Shown: in pieces, positions 34,601-44,421 of the stretch
Position numbering within the stretch: position 1 is the first letter of the stretch
How the letters are laid out: every line of letters begins with the position of its first letter
The notes under the pieces: model-generated
The model's database searches: none
What the model was told of the DNA's origin: nothing
Seen by the model: the letters and a program-made list of their open reading frames with translations, nothing else
Program-made: the position numbers and the translations under genes
Source of the DNA: Chamaecrista fasciculata
Lineage: Eukaryota; Streptophyta; Magnoliopsida; Fabales; Fabaceae
Length of the DNA: 64,000 nucleotides
Direction: 5' to 3'
Assembly (NCBI GenBank): GCA_003254925.1
Contig: QANZ01045297.1
Location: 175,451-239,450 of the forward strand

Positions 34601-37600
34601 ATTTTTCCAAAATCAAGCCCACAAATTACCCTACAAATTTTATTCAAATACACTACAAACAAATCAAAACCCCTCAAATTTCTTCAGAACCACAAATCAA
34701 AACCCTTAAAATCAAAACACTTAAAGCTCTTCAATTTTTTCTAACTAGATAGTGAATTCAATAAATTTAATTGTAGAGGGTGGAATCATACTAGGCCCAT
34801 CGGCTTTGGGCAGGAACCAAACCTACATGCACCATGTATTCCCCTCGTGGAGCACTCCCATTCTTGAATCCGTTGCCAGCATCGGCCTTCTGTTCTTCCT
34901 CTTCCTCGTGGGTCTCGAATTAGACTTCAATTCCATTCGCCGCTCCAGTCTTCTGTTCTTCAATTCCATTCTTCCTCGGGGAGCTCTGTTCGCCGCCGCC
35001 GGCATCTCCGTCCCTTTCATCTCCGGCATTGGCGTCGCCGTCGTCCTCCGCACGACCGTCCATGGAGCCGACAAAGTGGGTTTCCCCCAATTCCTGGTGT
35101 TCATGGGCGTGGCGCTTTCCATCACAGCCTAATTGAAGTCTAATTCGAGACCCACGAGGAAGAGGAAGAACAGAAGGCCGATGCTGGCAACGGATTCAAG
35201 AATGGGAGTGCTCCACGAGGGGAATACATGGTGCATGTAGGTTTGGTTCCTGCCCAAAGCCGATGGGCCTAGTATGATTCCACCCTCTACAATTAAATTT
35301 ATTGAATTCACTATCTAGTTAGAAAAAATTGAAGAGCTTTAAGGGTTTTGATTCGTGCGTTTGAAGAAATTTGGGGGTTTTGATTTGTTTGTAGTATACT
35401 TGAATGAAATTTGTGGGATAATTTGTGATGCTTATTTTGGAAAAATTTGAGGGTTTTGATTTGTTTGAAGTGTACTTAAATGAAAATTTTATCTTCTGGT
35501 AGTTGAATATGGGGATTTTTTTGATAAATTATAGATGCTCATTTGTCTTTTGAGGTTCTAAGGACTATTTTAATAAAGATCATAAGCTTTTGGGATTAAA
35601 GTGTAATTAAATCAGGATCTATTCAAAAAAAAATTTGTGAAAAGGAAAGGGAAAGGACTTAAACGCACAAGAGAAGACTTGTTGGGAGGTTTTTGACATT
35701 TTAACGTAGTCACAATCAGATTTGCCGTTAAATCCTAACGGAAATAAAGCACAAGGGACCAATTCGCTAACGGAGCAAACCACGGGGCACCAAACTGCAA
35801 AAATTTTTCTTTCAGGGCACCAAAGTGGAATCGCCCCTAACCACAACGTACCAAACTGCAATTTACCCAAAAAATAATCCATATACCAAAACCTTCTAAA
35901 ACAAGAAAACTGACAAGACTAATTTTCGGTCAAACCAATATACCCTTTTCATAAAAAATGGAGACGAAAAATACGGGTATGGCTTCCAAAAGAAACGAGC
36001 TAGATGATTCAAACCAGAAAATGCATTATACAACTCATTTTTAAGCAATGCCAATCTAGTAAATTTTAAAGGGAGACATCAGAAAACTTACTGCTTGCAT
36101 ATTTCCTTCTTCACCGTAGGGTGGCAATCATTTCCAAATGCACTTAAAGTATGAAAGAGGAATCCACTATGTGTCACTATAGCTATCTCCTTCTCTTTTC
36201 TTGTCAACAGCCTATATGATTCAGTAGAAAATAAAATAGAGTCTCATAGAAATGAAGTATATAGCGTTTGATAAGAATTAGAATTAACATAAAAACTAAA
36301 CAACGAGATTCTTTTTCTCTTTATAGGAACAAAGAAATTACATAAATCTTCAGATTCTGATAATTATTGGATCTTCAAATCAATTCCTATATATATAATA
36401 TACACCGGTTCTAATAATCACAAAATACTAACCAACAAGTATAAATATGTTAATTCCTCACATTTCTGAGGTCGATGTTCTTTCTTACTTCTTTAGAGGT
36501 TAAATGCATGAGATGCTAACTACTAAGGAAGCTATCAAACTAATGTATTTCTCTTCCAACAGGGAAGCTCACAAGTTAGAGAAGTTGAGCAGCTTGAATT
36601 GTGTTCAGGAAACATCCTGCTAACATTATACAATAATTTTATACGATAACCAACACAATAATTTTATAAGAAAACCATCCGAGACTAAAAATCCTGGGAA
36701 ACTCCAACCAAACAAACGGAGAATGTGATTCCCCAGATCTAGAATCATTGAGGTAAGCATTATATGGTCCTAAAATAATCAACAATTAGGATAACCATTC
36801 ATACCAGTTCATGAATTTCAAACCCCTAGCTGCAAGTTCTTCCTTTGTCTCTCTAACTTTGTCCTTCCACAAATTATCTTCATCACTTTCTATCTGAAGA
36901 GAAAATTCAAATGGATTTGTGCAGCTGTAGAAAGATGTCAATTATCCTCTATTAAATTATAAATATAATGTTTTAAGGTGCATGAAATGTGATACTTTCC
37001 AGTGAGAAATCAACTGCAGGAAAAGCAAACTGGTATTCGCTGACGCTTCTTCTTTTGTCGCATGGATGAACTCCCTGCTCAAGAAAACACAACGAAAGAA
37101 ACTTATTTTGTCGTGGTTCTTAATGTAATTTTCAGTATCAAGCTTTAGAAACTTATTCAGAAAGAGTCGTAAAATTATCTTACTTCCTAACAATCAGCTT
37201 CTGACAATTCCATGATAGAGAAAAAATAGGAAGAAGCAAATTTATAATGACATCTTTTTCGTAATTTACATATAAGTGAATTTTTCCCCCCCTTACATGC
37301 CATCTCTCGTTCTAATTCTTAACCTAAATATCATCATTTCAGAGGAGAATTTTTGGGTCTCTGTACAATATGCGCTGGTCAGATATGATTGGACTACAAT
37401 AAAATAAATCTATCTTATTAAACCTTTTTTTAATAAAGTTATTGAGATTTGAAAATTGTTATAGTAGTCTCTCCTATGCTCTTGTTTCATTCTCTTCTGA
37501 AAAGTTTATACGGAAGAGAAAATACAAACCAACTACTTAACCTAACAATGAACTAGATATTATGACAAGTATTTCACTAGCAGATAAGGTATACACCAAA

Positions 37601-39814
37601 ACTTCCTAATACATGGCAGTAGACAAATAATCTTGATGGTTGTCTTCATCCTAAATATTTTCTTCCACCAAGACGAAGTACCTAAATACTCCTACGTTGG
37701 AAGCAGACTGAACTTGACATCTAGTGCAAGTAGTAACATGATATGAAGTTGTGATGAACTGTTTTTCAAGAGAAATGAGCAATGCAAATAGGATGAAAAA
37801 GAGGAGTTTAAAGTTGTAAAGTTATCTACCAAATGTTCACGACAAAGTTCAACAGCAACTATCGGTGGGCTATTCAGACTCGAAATTGCTGCTCGGCGGC
37901 TGTTTCCAGCATTTGCCGCCATAAGTGGCACTACATCCATTTTATCCGTGTATCCCTCACCACCAAATACTCCAACAGCAGTTTGTAGAGTCCTGAAATG
38001 CGGAAGAAACCATAAGCCATGCAAGTCCAATGCTGTTTCGCCTCAACTTGCTGGAAGGAATTCATACAACTGTACAAGCATAAAAACCCTTGTAGGATCC
38101 CGTATTTATTTATGGAAAGAAACGCATATCATGAAATTATCCTCAATATAAAGTTATAGAATGTGAAATCTATAATATCATAATTGAATCATTATTTCTA
38201 AACTCTGTTAAGTTCTCATTACTACTTAATTTATTCCCAAACTCACTAATTTTTGTTAAGATGGCAGCCGATGCATCCTCTTTGTAACAATTGTCAACCT
38301 GTCATTCCTTACATGAAGTCCCAATATAGTATTGGCATATGGTAAACACATCAATTCAACCTTGTAAATCCAGAATAAGGAAGACTTTCAAAACCCTATT
38401 TGAAATTAAATAAGAAAACTAAAAGTGAAGGTTTATGCACTCTCATTATTCATTAAGGTCACTACATGATGGAATATATTGGCATATTTAGTATAAATAC
38501 ATAAATGAAGTATCAATAATCCAAATAAGATAATAAAAGGATTTTGAGAATACTTTAAGTTGAATCGCAAGTGTCCTCTTTATTTATTTTTTTGGCTAGT
38601 ATAGTGTCCTCTTTATATGATGATAAGGCAGATACTTCCAGCCAAATTGAATTCTCCAGGGCATGTTATCCATTCTACTTAACAATATTTGGAAGCAATC
38701 CACTCATTTGGTTTGTGTTTGACGAACTTGAATTTGAACATGTTATTTATGAGTGGGTTCAACGATGGAGAATTAAAACTTACGGGCAAATGAGGTAAAG
38801 CATTTTCTCTTTAAGTAACTTCCATTTATTGCACTCTATTTCTGATCAGATTGAGGAAGAGCTCAATACAGATCATTAGAATAAAATGGCCATTATAAGT
38901 ATCATACGTGCACAAGCATGCCTACAAAGTATAAAAGCAATCATAAATATATAACATCTATTTGGGAAGAATGTTAACAAAAACGCACCAGAAAGTCTTT
39001 TAGAAGGTTTGCAAAAAAAAAAAAAAAAAAAAAAAANAAAAAAAAAAAAAAAAAAAAAAGAATGTAAGGAAGAGTCTGTAAACCTTCAAGTTCAATTTTA
39101 ATTTCCACCTCAAGTTCCATGTTTCTGACCTTAAGCAATATTTTTAGACGTAAATTAAGAATTTAAAGTATACTTTCAAGTAGATTAAAAAGCCATATGG
39201 CTTATAAAACCAGAAGCGTTGAGTCACTGATAACAATAAATCAGAACACAATTGTTAGTACCTCAATAAAGGAGATGCAACTACTAGATCAATCCTCTTT
39301 ATGAGTCCAGAACTGTGAACATGCTTACGCAAATTGTCAACCTGGTAAGGTTCAGAAAATATCATTCATGCTCATGTAAGGGTAAACTATCGTTTTCATC
39401 TTAACAATTAAATAACTAAGCAAGCCTAAGCCTTTGTTTCCAGAACAGATCCTACTTGAAAAGCTGCAAAATGACTAGTGGAGGCATACTTTACCTGCTG
39501 CCAGCCTAATGGAGTAAGATGTGCATCAAAATAATCAGGATTCAGATATGATTTGTAATTCTTATCTCCCTCTACATTGTGGATCCCCTGTGCATGCCTG
39601 ACCTGGATGTATGGTTCTATAAGTTGAAAACGCCTTGATTTGCAAGCAGAAGACCAAAATAGAAGGTAAAAAATATTTTTGAAATGAAATATTTAGAGGC
39701 TTCAAATCCAAACAGGATAAAGTGTGTTCACTGAAAAGTGAGTTTAATACCAACCAGGTGAATGGTTTTGCACCGATGCAATGGATACAAACTTGGACCA
39801 GCACTCCAATCCAT
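31683..39814 (-). CDS. Phosphoglycerate-mutase-like histidine phosphatase
   Basis: Minus-strand coding exons: 39755-39814, 39495-39602, 39262-39341, 37830-37992, 37000-37074, 36805-36893, 36092-36211, 31861-31905, 31683-31779. Together they give 278 aa in frame, the usual length for this plant family. Histidine-phosphatase core: VRHAQG with phospho-acceptor H23, a second arginine in SPLLRTLQ (R83), a probable acid E135 in CREHLG, and H206 in VTHSGF. There is no transit peptide. The true substrate is unknown; family membership does not prove mutase activity. A 5' UTR intron is inferred at 39829-40549. Two oddities stand out. The intron 36894-36999 has GA rather than GT at its only in-frame donor; the nearest GT, 4 nt downstream, would shift frame into an early stop. 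Intron 7 (31906-36091) is 4.2 kb and holds a solo LTR and a MULE. The closest Arabidopsis genes are At5g64460 and At2g17280 (from memory). Confidence 0.9.
32766..33463 (-). mobile_element. Solo LTR, 698 bp, in PGM-like intron 7
   Basis: The minus strand begins TGATATACAC and ends GTTTTCA, flanked by the 5-bp direct repeat 'tgaac' (32761-32765 and 33464-33468). It is more GC-rich than its surroundings. The leader 'tctcactaacttaagcatc' (minus strand) matches in style the LTR at 8765. The phrase 'gtgtacatcactagtccctcc' (complement) is the same motif repeated in the LTR at 48660-49734. No internal element remains. It is in the same orientation as the host gene, so it could supply a cryptic promoter or poly(A) site. 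Confidence 0.85.
34774..35132 (+). pseudogene. Captured CHX cation/H+ exchanger fragment (sense copy)
   Basis: An open frame reads GGIILGPSALGRN, then SIGLLFFLFLVGLELDF, then AAGISVPFISGIG, and finally VFMGVALSITA before a stop made by the inverted junction. These are the first membrane segments of plant CHX (CPA2) exchangers; a full protein is about 800 aa, so less than a sixth is present. A likely intron end, 'tttaattgtag', lies just before the homology (34767-34777), showing capture of genomic DNA rather than mRNA. Between LELDF and AAGIS the expected spacing is disturbed by a small repeat of 'cttctgttctt' and 'caattccattc'. It is not a functional transporter. Confidence 0.85.
35132..35298 (-). 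pseudogene. Captured CHX fragment (inverted second copy)
   Basis: The reverse complement of the first half of the neighbouring CHX fragment. The two copies translate identically through GLELDF. Identity in this inner part, compared with several differences in the outer MULE arms, suggests that the inner duplication is younger or was homogenised by gene conversion. Confidence 0.85.
35882..36091. other. Rest of PGM-like intron 7
   Basis: Unique AT-rich intron sequence between the MULE and exon 7. The splice donor (gtaag on the minus strand) is intact at 36091. The intron's left part, outside the LTR and MULE (31906-32760 and 33469-34168), shows no gene or other bordered element. Confidence 0.5.
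39012..39059. repeat. Long A homopolymer with one undetermined base
   Basis: About 48 A residues with an N near the middle, in intron 3 of the PGM-like gene (37993-39261). The N shows the length is not known exactly. It could be the tail of a decayed retroposon or simple slippage. Confidence 0.85.
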
Positions 39815-40549
39815 ATTCTCAGATGAACCTAATGAATACAAGATTTCATACCAGTGATTACACATTTTAAAATATCAAGGCATCAGAAAACAACAAAATG
39901 CTTGTGTTTCAGTAGAACTATCATAGGCAAACCAAACAAAAAGATGATTACAGCCACTCAATCGGAACAGAATCTATTAATAGAACAGCATGTAGTTACA
40001 GCTACCATTAAATTTCAATTATCCAAATTCTTCTATTGTTGCCTCCGTCTATCTTTCATGCGTAAATATTCATCGTTTTCACTTACTTCGTTACTTCCTT
40101 CAATTAGCAACATAATCTAATCTAATCAACATATAACATAGCACACACCACATAGTAAAGCAAAATAGAAAACTCCGGCTGACTCCAAGCGCTAATCACG
40201 ATCTTCAAAAGAGTTCTTCAGTTATCTTATCAATTAAACGCAATCAAACTTCAATCACAAACAACTTTAAAACTGTTCCTTCACCATTCGGAAAAAATGC
40301 AAAACGAAATGCGAGAGATCATCTACCGCACATGAATTTGCACATAATAACATCCTAAGTCACCGTTTCCACAGTAACTAGCGCGAAAGCTCAACAACTT
40401 ACAACCAAAGAAACAAACCACAGAGTCATAGCGATTCTTCTAAATAACAAACTCAAACTGAACAAAAAAAGCCTTAAAAAACAAGAGCAAATAAAAGAAA
40501 TCGTCAATCGCTCAACGTGAAACACAAGTGTATGGATCTGAGAAAGTAC

Positions 40550-40740
40550 CAGTGAAGCAGAAGGCAGAAGCAGCAGAAGGAACCGGAAATGAGAACAAAC
40601 TAAAGCTCGGAGAAGAATCAAGCAAAAAAACGCAGCGACGAAGGAAACGGAGACGAAGAAGAAGATCGGAAAGTGGAGCGTTGAGAGGTTTGAGAGAGAA
40701 ACGGAATGAAGATGAGTGGAAATGACAGCACTCACAGTAA
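40550..40740 (-). other. Probable 5' UTR exon of the PGM-like gene
   Basis: Minus-strand sequence ending in 'cttcactg|gtactttc' at 40550/40549 fits a splice donor. The matching acceptor is 'attcattag|gttcatc' at 39829/39828, just before the start codon. The exon is purine-rich on the plus strand. The transcription start is not defined. Confidence 0.5.
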
Positions 40741-40811
40741 TAATACTAATAATAATACTCTTTCAGTGATTGGGCATTGGCGCTAGCGCTTGTAGTTTAT
40801 AGTTTATAGTT

Positions 40812-41511
40812 GGCTTAAGTGCAATTTTGGTCCCCTAACTTTCGCAAAGGTCTCAATTTGGTCCCCTAACTTTTTTTGTTGCAATTTTGGTCCCCTAACT
40901 TTCGCAAAGGTCTCAATTTGGTCCCCTAACTTTTTTTGTTGCAATTTTGGTCCCCTAACTTTCGCAAAGGTCTCAATTTGGTCCCCTAACTTTTTTTGTT
41001 GCAATTTTGGTCCCCTAATTTTCATAAAGGTCTCCATTTGGTCCCCTAACTTTTTTTGTTGCAATTTTGGTCCCCTAACTTTTGAAAGCGTCTCACTATT
41101 GGTCCCAAGTGCACTTTTTCCATCCATTATCTGCCGTTAGTGCCGATCTAAAGGCTGAGTTGGTTGATGACGTGATAAATATGAGTGAAGTGGATTAAAA
41201 AATGACCATTTTGCGGAGACGTTTTCATGACTTGGAAGTGCACTTTGGACTAATAGTGAGACGTTTTCAAGAGTTAGGGGATCAAAATTGTAACAAAAAA
41301 AGTTATGGGACCAAATTGAGACCTTTGCGAAAGTTAGGGGACCAAATTGAGACCTTTACGAAAGTTAAGGGACCAAAATTGCAACAAAAAAAATTAGGGG
41401 ACCAAATTGAGACCTTTGCGAAAGTTAAGGGACCAAAATTGCAACAAAAAAAGTTAGGGGACCAAATTGAGACCTTTGCAAAAGTTGGGGGACCAAAATT
41501 GCACTTAAGCC
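40812..41511. mobile_element. MULE-type element with 60-bp tandem arms
   Basis: The ends 'ggcttaagtgcaattttgg' and 'ccaaaattgcacttaagcc' are bordered by the perfect 9-bp repeat 'tttatagtt' (40803-40811 and 41512-41520). Each arm is a tandem array of a 60-bp unit containing 'gcaattttggtcccctaac' and 'gcaaaggtctcaatttgg': four to five units on the left, about three on the right in the opposite sense. The centre is only about 150 bp. It has no coding capacity; the long repetitive reading frames are by-products of the array. It lies just upstream of the PGM-like leader exon. Confidence 0.9.
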
Positions 41512-41520
41512 TTTATAGTT

Positions 41521-43240
41521 TATACTGTCCTTTGCTCTCTTTCCGTTAGTTAGGCCCGAGCGCGTTGCGTTGCGTTGTGTCCAGTCAATTGGCTCCGCCA
41601 AACACAAATTGGATAAAGGCTAATGTGCTGTCTTTTCAGCATAAAATACAGCCGGGAAAATGAAATTTTCTGAATTGTTTTAATTGTATGGTTCTATCAC
41701 TCTATGGTAAGAAAATAAAATATCTCAAAATGAGTGACACATATGAGATAACTTGTTAAAGTATTAAGTTTATTTATAATTTTTAATTAACTTTTTATAA
41801 ATTTTTCCTTGACTCAATTTATTGATTTTTTTGTACAAAAAATATAGGATGACACCTTAAAAAGTTAGATAACTTTAAGCTATTTAGTTTTTAATTGTTG
41901 GATTTAATTCTTTTAATTTCGATATCTGTGTTATAAATTAAAAAAAGATTACATAAATTTTAAGGTTGAAAAAATTAAATCTAACGATTAAGAATTGTAT
42001 AACTTAAGCTATCCACTTTTCTATAGAATTACCTAAATCATAAGCTTAAAATGAATGACAAACAACGATAAGCCACCTCGGCAAGGTGATTTAAACAAGT
42101 TTTTTAAAAAAAAAAAAAATAGGATGCTATGATGAATATGATGTTTAATAATAATAAAATGAGAGTATTAGTAGTCAGGGCCAAAATATGAATGTGTAAA
42201 TTATTCCCCTCCCCTTACTCGTTGGCCAAGATTTTCAATAGAAAAGCTCTTGATATCCTGCTCTTCTTTCAGCGCTTCGATGAAATGTGCGTATTTTACA
42301 GTAACATTTGCTAAATTGATAAATTTAGTAAATTATTATTTTAAACTGGAAAAATGCAATTCAATAACCAAGGTTTATATACCTAATTCCAAACAGTGCA
42401 AAAGAGACCTATGCTAAATTGATAAATTTGGTAAATTATTATTTTAAACTGGGAAAATGCAATTCGATAACCAAGGTTTATATACCAAAGTCCAAACAGT
42501 GCAAAAGCAATTCGAAGACCTAGTTCAAAGTGTGCTCGTGCAAATTGACATTTCTTGATTTAAGTAACAATCAGAATTGCCTGATGCATACATTACTCAT
42601 TTCTCACTCCCACGAACCAGAACTTCATAATCTAACGGCATCAATACATAAGTTGAAGAACACTGATTACAATTTACAAGAATCCATCAACTTTTGATAA
42701 AAAAAAAATAAATAAAATCCATCAACTAAATACAAATATACCAAATTAGTTATATAATAAATTCGGATCATATCAAACTCTGCACCACCTACACATAAAT
42801 GAAACAACAACTCTGCACAATTTAACAAGTGACCGAGCTCAACAAGATAGAATTGGATCACCTTAATATACAATTAGACAGACATAAATGTTCGTGTACG
42901 AACTTGAATCTTTGAATTACAATTAATCAAATAAACCAGAGATCCTGCGCACGCCGCACGGCATTCATAGGATAGAACGGTAATGACACAAAAGCAAAAC
43001 ATTGAGTTGTTTCTATAGGGTCCGACCCCTATGTGAATGCTTTACTAATAAAATTACAATCTACAAGTCAATCAAACCAGAAAACATGGAGATGACAGAA
43101 CCAGGATATGAACAGCTTGTTTGGATATTTATTCATTCCATTGGTCTTGTCAAATGTAAAAGTGAATTTAGTAAGAAACTTCATATATACAAGACAGAGG
43201 CTGTGAATGCTAAAAAGGCAGAGGGATTGACAAACACAAA
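41521..43240. other. Intergenic, between PGM-like 5' end and RMD5 3' end
   Basis: No gene is seen. It includes the PGM-like upstream region on the left and the probable RMD5 3' UTR on the right. A 104-bp tandem duplication is listed separately. Confidence 0.4.
42310..42513. repeat. Two-copy 104-bp tandem duplication
   Basis: Copies at 42310 and 42414 both begin 'gctaaattgataaattt' and run through 'ccaaacagtgcaaaag' with a few differences, so it is older than the duplication at 17948. No function is evident. Confidence 0.75.
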
Positions 43241-44398
43241 TCAAAAGTAGAGCTGTCTGCACTGTGCAACTGTAGCTTCTGCTGGGCAGTAAGGACACTT
43301 GAATGTTCGGGTGCTGCTTTTGGACAACTTCATGATTGATTGCTTGCAAAGAACATGCAAACATGGAAGCAACATAGGTGGATTCTCGTCGCTCCCTTGA
43401 TCCCTACTCACTGGACAGACGAAGATTGAATGAAACTGAAATTCCTTCCCCAATTCTACTGGCACAGGCAATTGCTTCATAGCCTGCCACTCTTGCTTCT
43501 TTGCTGCCATTACATTTGCTAGCTTTAAGAGTGTAGGTAGCCCTTCAACTCCGGCAGCAACTGCCACGCTCAATGGGCTCTCGTAAGACTGTCCCAAGAG
43601 AGTGCAGAACTGCCGATTCAGCTCTTCGGTCGTCACCTCCCAATGGAATGGAGACATTAGATCAGAGTAAGGTGAGCTGTCAAGCCTTCCTGCATACAAG
43701 AGGCAACCCATAAGCTTTTGGAACTCATCCTTGTGGAGGGAAGCAAAAGGAGCAAGATATGTTCGGGCATATTTTAAGGCATCTGCTCGAGTTCCATTTT
43801 GCAAAACCTCTACAAACTGCAGCGTGTGAAGCTTGAGCTCAAGATTGGAACCATTCTGCACAAGTTTCTCTCGGTTCGCAGAGACCCATGTGAGAGCAGG
43901 CTCAAGGTTCCTAATCCTCATAGCTTCAAGAATCTGATGCATTTCCAAGAATTGAGATCTTAGTGCAGTTGCATTAGGCTCCCCGGCCTCATTTATGATG
44001 CTATCTCCAATATCAAATAAACCTTGACGGTAAAAATGGCTCGCAATGATCTGATTCACAATGTGAAAGTCAAAGTCAACATTTCTGTATGCCTTGGATA
44101 CATCAGGATTTAAGGATTTTTCCAGAAGTTTTTGGTACTTAGAAAGGCTAATGTTCAATTCTTTTTGTGGTCCTTCTAACTGTTGAAGTGCCCCAATAGC
44201 ATTAAGCTTCAACTTGAGTTCTGTCAGAATAGATTTCTGGTCAAGTGGAGCTGAGGAGTCATAAGTTGACTGGAATCGTGCCAAAACCTGTTCAATTTCA
44301 AGCCCCACCTGATCAATGACTTCTTGAGACTTGGAAGAAGATAACTTTTGCTTCTTAGATACACGGTCAAATGCATCTTTAATGCTATTCAGCTCCAT
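43241..44398 (-). CDS. RMD5: RMD5/RMND5-type GID (CTLH) E3 ligase subunit
   Basis: One uninterrupted frame of 385 aa, starting MELNSIKDAF. The frame extends 6 codons further up without an ATG, and a splice acceptor lies just beyond, so this ATG is the start. Domain order is that of RMD5 proteins: a coiled N-terminus (about 1-95), LisH (about 113-145), CTLH (about 152-209), CRA (about 205-300) and a C-terminal degenerate RING (about 328-372). The RING has C328, C346/H348, C351 and the CPYC pair 368/371; a fully zinc-ligated RING would need more ligands. In yeast and animals this subunit pairs with MAEA/Fyv10 to form the catalytic heart of the GID/CTLH ubiquitin ligase; the plant role is inferred by homology. 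The protein ends in QLYF, as is usual for the family. The leader is split by a 2.5-kb intron. The closest Arabidopsis genes are At5g09630 and At4g37880 (from memory). Confidence 0.94.
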   Translation of the reverse strand: MELNSIKDAFDRVSKKQKLSSSKSQEVIDQVGLEIEQVLARFQSTYDSSAPLDQKSILTELKLKLNAIGALQQLEGPQKELNISLSKYQKLLEKSLNPDVSKAYRNVDFDFHIVNQIIASHFYRQGLFDIGDSIINEAGEPNATALRSQFLEMHQILEAMRIRNLEPALTWVSANREKLVQNGSNLELKLHTLQFVEVLQNGTRADALKYARTYLAPFASLHKDEFQKLMGCLLYAGRLDSSPYSDLMSPFHWEVTTEELNRQFCTLLGQSYESPLSVAVAAGVEGLPTLLKLANVMAAKKQEWQAMKQLPVPVELGKEFQFHSIFVCPVSRDQGSDENPPMLLPCLHVLCKQSIMKLSKSSTRTFKCPYCPAEATVAQCRQLYF

Positions 44399-44421
44399 CT
44401 TTATGCTCTGGCCCAAAACTC

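Larger units (their letters stand above)
34178..35868. mobile_element. Foldback MULE (copy B) carrying CHX gene sequence
   Basis: The ends 'gggtaaattgcagtttgg' and 'aaactgcaatttaccc' are bordered by the perfect 9-bp repeat 'aaaaaataa' (34169-34177 and 35869-35877), diagnostic of Mutator-like insertion. The outer arms match copy A (490-1513). Copy B is longer because its centre has gained a fragment of a cation/H+ exchanger gene, present in both arms as an inverted duplication. The arms run about 34178-34936 and 35132-35868, separated by roughly 195 bp. There is no transposase, so it was moved in trans. It sits in intron 7 of the PGM-like gene, which is transcribed on the minus strand. Confidence 0.9.

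Noticed and set aside
34752..35132. A functional CHX ion exchanger gene
   Set aside because: It has only about 110 residues of a protein of about 800, ends at the inverted junction, and lies in a transposon.
36996..36999. Use of the GT four bases into PGM-like intron 5
   Set aside because: It would add 4 nt and shift the frame into a stop within a few codons, losing the conserved IESDED reading.
40804..41127. A repetitive protein of about 107 aa
   Set aside because: The frame is a product of 60-bp tandem units in a TIR element with a 9-bp duplication. 41202-41549 is the mirror case.
40812..41511. A CRISPR-like array
   Set aside because: The units are contiguous with no unique spacers, inverted in the other arm, and the genome is a plant.
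44399..44416. An upstream start for RMD5 (MGQSIK...)
   Set aside because: The codon there is TTG and it lies close to a splice acceptor. The ATG at 44398 gives the family's normal N-terminus.
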